Shown: positions 25,728 through 32,798 of the stretch, one piece after another
Layout: each line of letters opens with the position of its first letter
Position numbering within the stretch: the first letter of the stretch is position 1
Source: an uncultured Bacteroidales bacterium
GTDB lineage: Bacteria; Bacteroidota; Bacteroidia; Bacteroidales; Paludibacteraceae
Assembly (NCBI GenBank): GCA_902762355.1
Contig: CACWNR010000019.1
Location: 1 to 35,312, forward strand
Reading direction: 5' to 3'
DNA length: 35,312 nt
Notes under the pieces: generated by a model
The model's input: the letters and a program-made list of their open reading frames with translations, nothing else
Told to the model about the DNA's origin: nothing
Database searches by the model: none
Program-made: the position numbers and the translations under genes

Positions 25728-28700
25728 ATGTCCAATCGTAACACAGAAACCTTGCTTGAAGAGCATATCGTTAAGCATTTGACGGAAAACGATCACTATC
25801 ATCTTCACACTACCGATGAATATGATAGACAAGATTGTTTGCTCAAAGGTGACCTTATTGACTTCCTTAAAGCTACCCAACAGAAAGAGTACAACTCTTT
25901 GGTAGCCAACGTCGGTACGGAAGAACGCGCACAACGCTCTATCTTCGAGCGCGTCCAATCCGAAATGCGGAATGGCGGTACGCTCAACCTCTTGCGCCAA
26001 AAATCCTTTGACGCAGGTTATGGTTGCCAGTTCAAGTTGGTTTATTTCCAACCGAACAGTGGGCGTAGCGAAGCGCACCAATTGCTCTACAATGAGAACC
26101 GCATCACTGTGGTTCGCCAGCTACGCTATGGTGTTAAGCCGGAGAATGCAGGCAATGAGATAGATCTCGTTATATTTGTCAATGGTTTCCCTGTTGCTAC
26201 GATTGAGTTGAAGAACAAGCAAACCGGTCAAACGCATCTTAATGCAATCAAGCAATACATGCGTGACCGCAATCCCAAAGGTGAACCGCTGTTGGAGTTC
26301 AAACGCTGCTTGGTTCACTTTGCGGTTGGCACCGAGCAGGTTTTCATGACAACCAAACTGAACGGTTCAAGCACTCGCTTCTTCCCGTTCAACAAGTCCT
26401 TTGAGAATCTCAAAGAACCGGGCAATCCGTACCGCACTTCCTATTTGTGGGAAGAAGTGCTCACACGTAATTCCCTATTGGATCTTATCCAGAACTACAT
26501 CAACATCCAGATTAACGAGGAAAAGAAATACGATCCTCGCACTCGTCAACTGATAACCGAGAAATCGGAAGCTCTGATTTTCCCGCGTTATCATCAACGT
26601 CGCGCTGTAAAGCGTTTGGTTGCTGACACGTTCGAACGAGGTGTAGGTCACCGCTATCTCATCGAGCACTCTGCCGGATCCGGAAAGTCCAACACGATTG
26701 CTTGGTTGGCATTCCGTTTGGCTTCTCTCCACAATGGAGAAAATCGCTCCAATGCCGTTTTCGATAGCGTCTTGGTTGTAACCGACCGTCGAGTTCTCGA
26801 CCGCCAGTTGCAACGCAACCTCACGCAGTTCGCTCCGGAACTAGGAGAGATCGAGTGCATCGATTCTCGCAAGGGAATGACCTCTCAAGACCTCAAGACC
26901 GCCATTGAGAACCGCAAGAAAGTCATTGTGACTACTTTGCAGAAGTTCTCCGTCATCTGCGATGAAATCGCCCACTTCCCAGATCGTAACTACGCAGTCA
27001 TCATCGATGAGGCACACTCTTCACAAACTGGTGAGTCAGCTCGCGATATGCGTAAAACACTCTCCCTCGCTGAGGCTCAAGAGTTCGATGCTCGTTATCT
27101 TCCGTCTCGTGAGACCGAAGACGCGGTGAACTTCATGCTTGAAGAAGACGACCGTCGCGACCAGATTGATGTAATCAACAATCGCGTCCGAATCGAACTG
27201 AAACGAAAGACCGCTCGTCATAATATCTCCTTCTATGCTTTCACGGCTACGCCGAAAGCGAAGACTATCGAGATATTTTGTGAGCACGAGAATGGTTCGA
27301 AAATACCGTTCGATGTTTATTCCATGGAAGATGCTATCAAAGAGGGCTTCATCCGTGACGTGCTGGAGAACTACACCTCCTTCAAACGTTACTTCAAACT
27401 TGTGCGCGACCCGAAAGTGGATGACAAAGAGTACGAAACGAAGAAAGCAGTTCGACTGCTCACAAGCTTCGTCGATATCCAAGATGCTGCAATCGAACGC
27501 AAGTCGCGCATCATGGTAGAGCACTTCGCATCTCAGACAGCAAAGCAGATTGAAGGCCAGGCTCGCGCTATGGTCGTAACCCGTTCGCGTCTGCATGCCG
27601 TTCGTTTCAAACTGATGTTCGACAAGATCATGCAGGAGATGCGATTGCCATACGGATGTCTGGTCGCATTCTCCGGAACGGTGCATGATGATGCAACAGA
27701 TATGGACTACACCGAGACTATGATGAACCATCTCGGTGGAAATATCGACATCCCCGATGCATTAAAGATGCCGCAATACCGCATCCTCATCGTGGCTGAC
27801 AAATACCAAACCGGCTTCGATGAACCGATGCTCCATACCATGTTCGTGGATAAAGCGCTTGGCGGTACTGCAACTGTGCAGACCCTCTCGCGTCTTAACC
27901 GTACCATGCCGGGCAAGAACAGCACCATGGTTATTGACTTTGTCAACGACCCTGAGGATGTTCAGAAAGACTTCCAGATGTACTACGGTACGAATTCGAT
28001 GCTGGAGGAAGATGAGACGAACCCGAATGCACTCTATGACTTGAAATCGCAGATTTACGCATACAATGCATTCTCGCAGAATGATGTGGATGAGTTTGCG
28101 TCCGTATATTTCTCCGACCAAGATGCAAACCTTGTCTATCCGGTTCTTTACCGCGTAAGCGACTCTGTGAAACTCAATTTCGATGATGATACACGTGAGA
28201 AATTCCGGAAGACATGCAGCCAATTTGTGAAACTTTATAAGTTCCTCTGTCAGGTTATCTCGTTCGAAGATATCACCTTGGAGAAATTGTATGTCTTCTT
28301 GGCTGCTTTGGTAAAGCAATTGCCGTTCGATTCGGATACCCTTCCATATGAAATTCTCAACGAGGCGCAATTGGATAGCTACAAACTCCAGTACCAATAT
28401 ACCACGAGTCTGAAACTGCAATCGCAAGACTCTCTGATGGAAGGTCTCAAACCGGGTTCTGTGAACGGTCGTGAGGAAGAAGAGATGGAGTGGTTGAGCA
28501 AAATCATCAAGACGCTCAACGACACCTTCGGTATTGATCTATCCGATGATGACAAGGTTGACTTGCAGCACTTGCACGACCGTCTGATGAGTGACGAAGA
28601 GTTGATGCGCTACTTTACTGCCCTCAATGCACGTGACGATGTGCAAGAGCACTTCAACGAAGCAGTCGATGATGCACTCTTGGAATTCATCAACGGCAAA

Positions 28701-28805
28701 CTGGAACTGTACAACAAGTTGTCCGAAGATAAAGTAAACACCCTCTTCAAATCAACATGGTTCAATGAACTCTATGACCGCCGTGTTAGAGGTTTATATG
28801 CCTAA
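25728..28805 (+). CDS. hsdR: Type I restriction enzyme motor/nuclease subunit
   Basis: 1025 aa. An N-terminal PD-(D/E)XK nuclease domain shows EIDLVIFVNGFPVATIELKN (residues ~144-163, with D and ExK). It is followed by an SF2 translocase: motif I HSAGSGKSN near 313-321, DEAH near 426, FTATP (motif III) and a C-terminal motor motif TGFDEPMLHTMFVDK. The helical C-terminal domain binds HsdM. I chose ATG 25728; a longer frame begins with TTG at 25710, overlapping hsdS by 4 nt, and is less likely. All catalytic motifs are present, so the system appears complete and potentially active. Confidence 0.95.
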   Translation: MSNRNTETLLEEHIVKHLTENDHYHLHTTDEYDRQDCLLKGDLIDFLKATQQKEYNSLVANVGTEERAQRSIFERVQSEMRNGGTLNLLRQKSFDAGYGCQFKLVYFQPNSGRSEAHQLLYNENRITVVRQLRYGVKPENAGNEIDLVIFVNGFPVATIELKNKQTGQTHLNAIKQYMRDRNPKGEPLLEFKRCLVHFAVGTEQVFMTTKLNGSSTRFFPFNKSFENLKEPGNPYRTSYLWEEVLTRNSLLDLIQNYINIQINEEKKYDPRTRQLITEKSEALIFPRYHQRRAVKRLVADTFERGVGHRYLIEHSAGSGKSNTIAWLAFRLASLHNGENRSNAVFDSVLVVTDRRVLDRQLQRNLTQFAPELGEIECIDSRKGMTSQDLKTAIENRKKVIVTTLQKFSVICDEIAHFPDRNYAVIIDEAHSSQTGESARDMRKTLSLAEAQEFDARYLPSRETEDAVNFMLEEDDRRDQIDVINNRVRIELKRKTARHNISFYAFTATPKAKTIEIFCEHENGSKIPFDVYSMEDAIKEGFIRDVLENYTSFKRYFKLVRDPKVDDKEYETKKAVRLLTSFVDIQDAAIERKSRIMVEHFASQTAKQIEGQARAMVVTRSRLHAVRFKLMFDKIMQEMRLPYGCLVAFSGTVHDDATDMDYTETMMNHLGGNIDIPDALKMPQYRILIVADKYQTGFDEPMLHTMFVDKALGGTATVQTLSRLNRTMPGKNSTMVIDFVNDPEDVQKDFQMYYGTNSMLEEDETNPNALYDLKSQIYAYNAFSQNDVDEFASVYFSDQDANLVYPVLYRVSDSVKLNFDDDTREKFRKTCSQFVKLYKFLCQVISFEDITLEKLYVFLAALVKQLPFDSDTLPYEILNEAQLDSYKLQYQYTTSLKLQSQDSLMEGLKPGSVNGREEEEMEWLSKIIKTLNDTFGIDLSDDDKVDLQHLHDRLMSDEELMRYFTALNARDDVQEHFNEAVDDALLEFINGKLELYNKLSEDKVNTLFKSTWFNELYDRRVRGLYA

Positions 28806-28825
28806 TTAGACGATTTTTATTTATA

Positions 28826-28860
28826 GTGCAATATCTTTGCACTCTTAAGCAGTACTTTTG
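28826..28860 (+). promoter_or_regulatory. Island promoter module, copy 3 (amidohydrolase)
   Basis: Perfect palindrome GTGCAA-TATCT-TTGCAC (28826-28842), 10 nt, then TACTTTTG (28853-28860). The TATCTTTG inside it also looks like a -7 box but lacks a -33 partner. Upstream shares about 20 nt (GATTTTTATTTATA-like) with copy 4. Confidence 0.85.
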
Positions 28861-28885
28861 CAGCAGATTTTAAAAGATCTGCTGC
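28860..28885 (+). promoter_or_regulatory. 5'-terminal mRNA hairpin before the amidohydrolase start
   Basis: GCAGCAGAT (28860-28868) and ATCTGCTGC (28877-28885) form a perfect 9-bp stem with loop TTTAAAAG. It would lie at the very 5' end of the mRNA, with the ATG at 28888 just 2 nt after it. It may stabilise the RNA or limit ribosome access. Confidence 0.7.
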
Positions 28886-28887
28886 TT

Positions 28888-29601
28888 ATGTATCAAAACA
28901 TCGTATTACACATCCCGCACAACGCGAAACTTATCCCAACGACTATTGCTCGAAAGGAAGGGCACCCGCACCCAAAAGAATTGGAAGAGAAGTCGTTCTA
29001 CTTAATCGACTATTTCACATTCATTCTCTTTAGTCCCGGTATCCTTAATCCTCGAGTAAGTCGTATTATTTCACCTATCCATAGAATGCTCATCGATATG
29101 GAGCGCCTTCCTAACGATCCTTTGGAAGCCAAAGGTTTTGGCATTGTATCTCAATGGGCTCTGGATTGGTATGGTAATAGTTTCCGTAAACGTGCCATGA
29201 GCCTCTACAATGATTATCAAGACTGGGGCAAGGAAGTAATTAATTCCTTTGACCATCCGCTTCTGATAGACTGTCATTCTTTCTCGGCTCACCCGACACC
29301 CCTCTGCGAGTGCCCGCCCGATATCGACATCTGCATCGGCTGGAATGAAGATGAAACCAAACCATCTCAAGAGGTTTTGGATCTTATCGTTTCTTATTTT
29401 TCGAACCTAGGATACTTGGTTAGTCTGAACGAACCTTTCTCGAATAGCAAGACCTTCGCCGGTGCTATTAACTACCACTCGTTGATGATTGAGATTAACA
29501 AGCGATGCTATATGAATGAAGAGACCGTCGAAAAAACCGAAGGCTTCTTCAAACTCCAGAAAGAGTTATTTGACTTATATAATATACTGCTGAACGACTA
29601 A
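28888..29601 (+). CDS. N-formylglutamate amidohydrolase-like protein
   Basis: 237 aa. It resembles the FGase family (zinc hydrolases): HIPHNAKLIP near the start, DMERLPND-type and YHSLMIEINKRCYM motifs, and LLIDCHSFSAHP near the middle (the DLHSFS-like motif). In histidine degradation these release formate from N-formylglutamate, but no Hut genes are nearby. The gene stands alone with its own copy of the island operator directly after hsdR. A role in the defence unit, or a mere passenger function, is inferred. I chose ATG 28888, since a TTG start at 28858 would lie inside the promoter. Catalytic residues look conserved but the substrate is unknown. Confidence 0.7.
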   Translation: MYQNIVLHIPHNAKLIPTTIARKEGHPHPKELEEKSFYLIDYFTFILFSPGILNPRVSRIISPIHRMLIDMERLPNDPLEAKGFGIVSQWALDWYGNSFRKRAMSLYNDYQDWGKEVINSFDHPLLIDCHSFSAHPTPLCECPPDIDICIGWNEDETKPSQEVLDLIVSYFSNLGYLVSLNEPFSNSKTFAGAINYHSLMIEINKRCYMNEETVEKTEGFFKLQKELFDLYNILLND

Positions 29602-29622
29602 TATATTATATTTATTTTTATA

Positions 29623-29657
29623 GTGCAACATCTTTGCACTCCAAACCATTACTTTTG
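29623..29657 (+). promoter_or_regulatory. Island promoter module, copy 4 (small peptides and 211-aa protein)
   Basis: Perfect palindrome GTGCAA-CATCT-TTGCAC (29623-29639), 10 nt, then TACTTTTG (29650-29657). Confidence 0.85.
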
Positions 29658-29662
29658 CATCA

Positions 29663-29698
29663 GATTTCAGTAATGCACGATGCATCATCCCTGAAATC
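29663..29698 (+). promoter_or_regulatory. 5'-leader hairpin of copy 4 transcript
   Basis: GATTTCAG (29663-29670) pairs with CTGAAATC (29691-29698) around an inner ATGCA/TGCAT stem (29673-29677 and 29681-29685). It lies just after the predicted start site and ends 9 nt before the first small ORF. Confidence 0.7.
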
Positions 29699-29707
29699 AC
29701 AACCGGT

Positions 29708-29785
29708 ATGAGAGAGTTGCTTAGTATTTTAGTAGGTCTTATTGAGATTATTTTGGCTCTTTGGTTCTTAATCGAACTGGCCTAA
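29708..29785 (+). CDS. 25-aa hydrophobic micropeptide
   Basis: ATG-to-TAA reading frame of 25 codons beginning MRELLSILVGLIEIIL, a single predicted transmembrane helix with acidic and basic residues only at the ends. It follows the island promoter copy 4 and the leader hairpin, and a similar peptide comes 39 nt later. Such tiny membrane peptides can be toxins, membrane-targeting effectors or regulators; its length alone prevents a firm call. Alignment with the second peptide (LVGLIEIIxALWFLIEL against LGLIFDIIKIIFFGALAIEL) suggests a duplication. Confidence 0.45.
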   Translation: MRELLSILVGLIEIILALWFLIELA

Positions 29786-29824
29786 CTTTTCTATCACTTT
29801 ATTGTTAAATTTTCTGTCTGCCTT

Positions 29825-29950
29825 ATGAACGACTACGACAAAATCATGGAGTCCGTTAACAATATCAAAGGACTCATCCTTGGATTGATTTTTGATATCA
29901 TCAAAATCATCTTCTTTGGCGCTCTTGCCATAGAGTTGATTATGAACTAA
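29825..29950 (+). CDS. 41-aa membrane micropeptide
   Basis: 41 codons. A charged N-terminus (MNDYDKIMESVNNIKG) is followed by one strongly hydrophobic helix (LILGLIFDIIKIIFFGALAI). It is related to the preceding 25-aa peptide in its helix. It ends 20 nt before the 211-aa protein, so the three are probably one transcript under operator copy 4. Holin-like or toxin-like membrane effect is possible but unproven. Confidence 0.5.
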   Translation: MNDYDKIMESVNNIKGLILGLIFDIIKIIFFGALAIELIMN

Positions 29951-29970
29951 TATTCAATTTTAGATCTAAT

Positions 29971-30606
29971 ATGGAAACACCTATTATCACTGCGACCGGC
30001 TATGAAGAAACGGTCGGGAAGAGATTGCAGCAACTTGCAAAAGAGAAAGATTTCGATTCGCTCGGGAATGTTCTAAACAAAGTCCATGTCCCCGAAGGAT
30101 TCAAACTGGCTATTCATGCCGTCAGCGAACAAGAAGAGTGCGGCATGGGAGCCGAGAGTTATACGATGCTCGTAGCTCCGGATGGGGAAACTATCTCCGA
30201 TAAGGATAAAGAGTTCTGGAAAATGCTCAAGGTCGAAGACTCGCCGGAAGGAGCATGGCAGGTTTATCTTCTGCACAACCTCTGGCACTATCTCCCGATG
30301 TTTTGGCATGCGTTCTATGAGGAACGTCACTATGTCTATTCGATCGACCAACTGAAGATGACCCTTCGCTACCAACCGCACTTTGGTGATGAAGTAGTCC
30401 CTGCTTTTGATGTGGATCAATTCGAGATCCATCCCGTCATCAATCGAGTAGGGAACATCTGGCATGTTGGAGCGCACTTCTGGTCTGACTTTGAAGGCTT
30501 GGTGTATGAGGAACTGAAGATATCCCTCTCCGGCAAAGTGCATATTTATTCGCGTCCCGCAAGTCGTAAAATCCTCCATCACTATGACTGCGGAATCTGC
30601 TTCTGA
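29971..30606 (+). CDS. Unknown 211-aa protein of the defence island
   Basis: Not recognised. No signal peptide or transmembrane helix; predicted mixed alpha/beta. Aromatic- and His-rich centre (LHNLWHYLPMFWHAFYEERHYVY) and a second segment with GNIWHVGAHFWSDFEGLVYEEL. It is 20 nt downstream of the second micropeptide and last in the island, so it may be a partner or antidote to the peptides. The Cys at the end (CGICF) has no evident partner motif. Confidence 0.75.
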   Translation: METPIITATGYEETVGKRLQQLAKEKDFDSLGNVLNKVHVPEGFKLAIHAVSEQEECGMGAESYTMLVAPDGETISDKDKEFWKMLKVEDSPEGAWQVYLLHNLWHYLPMFWHAFYEERHYVYSIDQLKMTLRYQPHFGDEVVPAFDVDQFEIHPVINRVGNIWHVGAHFWSDFEGLVYEELKISLSGKVHIYSRPASRKILHHYDCGICF

Positions 30607-30756
30607 TGATGTCCCCCTGCTGGCTATGTGCCAGAGAGGGCTTATTGTCGCTCCTGTAATCGTGGCGAACGTGTATATTTGTGAAGAGCATCACTATCAC
30701 CGGGGCGCTATTCATATAGATATTCACAATAAATAAGTACAAAACTAAATTTTTTG

Positions 30757-30788
30757 TTTGCATATATGAGAATTATTTAGTAATTTTG
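30757..30788 (+). promoter_or_regulatory. Promoter of the structured leader
   Basis: TTTG (30757-30760), exactly 20 nt, then TAATTTTG (30781-30788), a consensus-grade Bacteroidota promoter. Transcription should begin near 30795, about 225 nt before the next clear start codon. Confidence 0.85.
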
Positions 30789-30794
30789 CACCCG

Positions 30795-31018
30795 ATTTCG
30801 TCGCGGACTCCTCGACGTTAAACTGGAGAACATATTGAAATAGCGCATCTGCGCGTAGGCATATACCTTCGAAACGAAGCGGCGAAACTTTAATGTAGCG
30901 AAAGAGATATGCCCCAACTATCTATGTCTTGGCATGGGTCGAAGGGGTATCGCTACAAAGTTCGCCGCTTTCGTTTTGTATCCCTCCGGCCTGTGCTTTT
31001 TTCAAAAACCATAAAAGC
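30795..31018 (+). ncRNA. Candidate structured leader or small RNA
   Basis: Predicted RNA with several stems. A long helix pairs 30872-30891 (AAACGAAGCGGCGAAACTTT) with 30957-30976, near-perfect with two single-base bulges. Inside it TGTAGCGA (30894-30901) pairs with TCGCTACA (30950-30957), and ATGCCCC (30909-30915) with GGGGTAT (30944-30950, one G-U). Alternative stems exist: CTTCG-AAA-CGAAG (30867-30879) and GGCATAT/ATATGCC, so the fold could switch. GCGC-ATCT-GCGC (30843-30854) precedes it. Function and boundaries are unknown; no reverse transcriptase is nearby. Confidence 0.5.
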
Positions 31019-31453
31019 ATGTCAACCTATAACTACGCACCCGGAGCGGTGCACCTTGATTTTCATCATAATAATATCTCCATGTCGGCTTCTACAATCA
31101 CCGACCTCGTCCGCTCTTTCATGTCCGACAAAAGTACCGAAGACATCACCCCCTCCGAAGATTCTTCCTTTCCGTCCGACAACTTGTCGGACATCTCCAA
31201 TTCCATCATCTTCACCAAGAAAGCCAAACTCGAACACAAAGAACCGTATATCATCCAAGCCCTGCAAAAGTCCGTACTGGGCAGAAAAGACAAAACCCGT
31301 GCCTTCGTCCAAGAACTGCACGATTGGCAGAAACAAGCCTACGTCGATGCCCACTATAATGCACGTGTGATGTACGACGAACTGGAAAAACTGATGCCGA
31401 TTTCGTTCGGCTATGATGTGTTTAGACGCCTCTATAACAGCTCGAGAAACTAA
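31019..31453 (+). CDS. Unknown 144-aa accessory protein
   Basis: Starts MSTYNYAPGAVHLDFHHNNI, a kind of N-terminus seen in recurring hypothetical proteins of Bacteroidales mobile elements (my recollection, not a search). A Ser/Asp-rich linker follows, then a helical C-terminal half (LEHKEPYIIQALQKSV, KTRAFVQELHDWQKQ, LMPISFGYDVFRRLY) that might bind DNA or protein. The start ATG 31019 is chosen because upstream sequence is the structured leader. Stop is followed at once by a phased TCCCA array and a terminator. Confidence 0.65.
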   Translation: MSTYNYAPGAVHLDFHHNNISMSASTITDLVRSFMSDKSTEDITPSEDSSFPSDNLSDISNSIIFTKKAKLEHKEPYIIQALQKSVLGRKDKTRAFVQELHDWQKQAYVDAHYNARVMYDELEKLMPISFGYDVFRRLYNSSRN

Positions 31454-31531
31454 TCCCATTTCATTCCCATTTGAGTCCCATTTCAGTCCCAAAAATCCCA
31501 AAATAGTCCCGTCAATCCCAAACGAGTCCCG
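31454..31531 (+). repeat. Phased TCCC(A/G) array
   Basis: Eight TCCCA/TCCCG pentamers begin at 31454, 31465, 31476, 31487, 31496, 31507, 31516 and 31527, spaced 11, 11, 11, 9, 11, 9 and 11 nt. They start right after the stop of the preceding gene. Spacing close to one helical turn suggests binding sites on one face of DNA, or a C-rich RNA. Confidence 0.75.
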
Positions 31532-31553
31532 AAATTCGAGGCTCGTTTTTTTT
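31520..31553 (+). terminator. Rho-independent terminator
   Basis: AAACGAG (31520-31526) pairs with CTCGTTT (31542-31548), followed by a T run to 31553. It overlaps the end of the TCCC array and the -33 region of the next promoter. Confidence 0.75.
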
Positions 31554-31566
31554 ATACCTACCTTTG
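31535..31566 (+). promoter_or_regulatory. Promoter of the HNH gene, inside the terminator
   Basis: TTCG (31535-31538, imperfect -33), 20 nt, TACCTTTG (31559-31566). The -33 lies in the loop of the preceding terminator. Confidence 0.6.
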
Positions 31567-31570
31567 CACT

Positions 31571-31610
31571 CGGATTTGAGCTGTAGCAACGTCGCTGCAC
31601 TAAAGATCCG
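31571..31610 (+). promoter_or_regulatory. 5'-leader hairpin of the HNH gene
   Basis: CGGAT (31571-31575) pairs with ATCCG (31606-31610), around an inner TGTAGC/GCTGCA stem (31582-31587 and 31594-31599, one G-U). It ends 5 nt before the ATG. Confidence 0.7.
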
Positions 31611-31615
31611 ATGTT

Positions 31616-32263
31616 ATGAAAAATTCAAAATCACAAACTCCGCTCAACCGTCTTTGGTTCCTATCCAGAGGCTATCGCAAACACCCTCGTCTTAACCTTT
31701 GGGCACACGAAGGATGCTCATGCTTCTTCAATGCGCACGGACAAAAATTAGCGCACAATTACTCCCCCGCGCGGCGCGCTAAATCTGTCGGTCGAGGGTA
31801 CAGAGCCCCCTCTACGAATTGTCGGGAAGGAAACAAAGCCTGCCATGTCCTCATGGGCGAGATTTTCTACGGAGAACGCAAGATCTTCTTTGACAGCAAA
31901 GGGAAACCTTATTTCGGTCACTGTCATCACCTCATCAATGATCCGCTCAACTATGCCCCGGAGAACCTCCTCTGCTGGCTTACTTATTCCGAGCACAGCA
32001 AAGCTGACAAACGTCGCTGTGCCCTCGAAGACATCGTCCCAGATGGCAATCTCGTTGGTTTCGATTATGCCATCCTCCGCGAACTCCAAGACCCGCGCAC
32101 GATGTCCGATGCCGAGTTCCAATCCCGCCTCGAATACATCCGTTTCATGCGCGAGTGCGACTTCGATCCCCGCATCTTCACCGCTGCCGACTTCCACCAC
32201 TGGTTCTCCATGCCCCTCGACGACTTCAAATCCTTCTTCTCCCACTATGCGAACAAGTCCTAG
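31616..32263 (+). CDS. HNH endonuclease-like protein
   Basis: 215 aa. The motif GKPYFGHCHHLINDPLNYAPENLLCWLTYSEHSKADKRR (in parts) shows the HH-x-N-x-N-xxNL pattern of HNH/HNH_3 nucleases (His pair, Asn, Asn, His), preceded by an RKIFFDSKGK strand and followed by a C-terminal helical region of about 90 residues. HNH proteins of this type include homing and phage-borne nucleases. No intron or target gene is evident here. The catalytic residues look intact. Confidence 0.75.
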   Translation: MKNSKSQTPLNRLWFLSRGYRKHPRLNLWAHEGCSCFFNAHGQKLAHNYSPARRAKSVGRGYRAPSTNCREGNKACHVLMGEIFYGERKIFFDSKGKPYFGHCHHLINDPLNYAPENLLCWLTYSEHSKADKRRCALEDIVPDGNLVGFDYAILRELQDPRTMSDAEFQSRLEYIRFMRECDFDPRIFTAADFHHWFSMPLDDFKSFFSHYANKS

Positions 32264-32286
32264 CTTGTATTGTACTTGTATTGTAC
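32264..32286 (+). repeat. CTTGTATTGTA direct repeat (x2)
   Basis: Two adjacent 11-nt copies directly after the HNH gene stop. Confidence 0.7.
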
Positions 32287-32328
32287 TGCCCACTTGGCGT
32301 GTTTTACTTAATCATTCCCCTCTTTACT

Positions 32329-32376
32329 TGTTCCCTTTTTAGGATATTTTTTGCAATTTTTAGCAAAAAGGGAACA
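32329..32376. promoter_or_regulatory. Perfect 12-bp inverted repeat with 24-nt spacer
   Basis: TGTTCCCTTTTT (32329-32340) and AAAAAGGGAACA (32365-32376). Long for chance. It may be a terminator after the HNH gene, an operator, or a recombination site. Confidence 0.65.
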
Positions 32377-32413
32377 TGCTTAGATGCCCATAAAAATCTT
32401 TCTTTGTATTACA

Positions 32414-32430
32414 GGGCTATCAGATAGCCC
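32414..32430. promoter_or_regulatory. 17-bp palindrome upstream of the 103-aa gene
   Basis: GGGCTATC-A-GATAGCCC, perfect 8-bp arms around one base, about 48 nt before the next start codon. Size and place fit an operator or a short hairpin. Confidence 0.6.
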
Positions 32431-32477
32431 GCCCAAAATTTGATCACTTTTGTTTTATACTTAAAACAACCAACATT

Positions 32478-32789
32478 ATGAAAAATTTCGAAGAAATTAA
32501 TCGTGCCCAAGGGGCTAAGAAAACTGAAAATCTAAAACTCCTGCGCGAACTGCGCACCCAAGAAAAAGCCCTCAAGGCTCAAATCGATTCCATTTCCGAC
32601 GCTGCCACCACCGAAGCCGTCGCCATCCTTGCCATCCGCTGGAGGCAGAAGAACGAACAGAAAGAGCAGAGTCGCAAGTACCAAGCCGCTCTGACGCGTG
32701 AGATGAAAGGTATCACCGACGGCTTCGTCGCCACGCACCCCGATTGGACCCCCGACGAGATCAAACTCACCGTCAAAGTCATTGATTAA
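32478..32789 (+). CDS. Small helical protein of unknown function
   Basis: 103 aa, predicted almost all helix with an Arg/Lys/Glu/Gln-rich coiled-coil middle (NLKLLRELRTQEKALKAQID) and an IRWRQKNEQKEQSRKY basic stretch. Function unknown. Its first codons (INRAQGAKKTEN) share DNA with the promoter/leader element at 19649 and 34516: ATTAATCGTGCCC and GGCTAAGAAA are conserved, so that leader sequence is part of the coding region here. Confidence 0.65.
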   Translation: MKNFEEINRAQGAKKTENLKLLRELRTQEKALKAQIDSISDAATTEAVAILAIRWRQKNEQKEQSRKYQAALTREMKGITDGFVATHPDWTPDEIKLTVKVID

Positions 32790-32798
32790 ATAATGGGG

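Larger units (their letters stand above)
30607..31018. other. 412-bp gap with promoter and long structured leader
   Basis: No convincing protein gene. A 36-codon ORF at 30626-30736 (begins MCQRGLIVAPVIVANV) is possible but unsupported. The rest is a strong promoter (30757-30788) and a leader folding into a long hairpin (30872-30976) before the gene at 31019. Confidence 0.6.

Noticed and set aside
30872-30976. Retron msr-msd RNA
   Set aside because: The long hairpin invited this idea, but no reverse transcriptase lies within reach in the window.
30909-31370. 153-aa frame starting inside the leader hairpin
   Set aside because: It begins inside the structured leader and overlaps the better-supported 31019 gene in another frame, with a Pro/Ser/Lys-rich composition.
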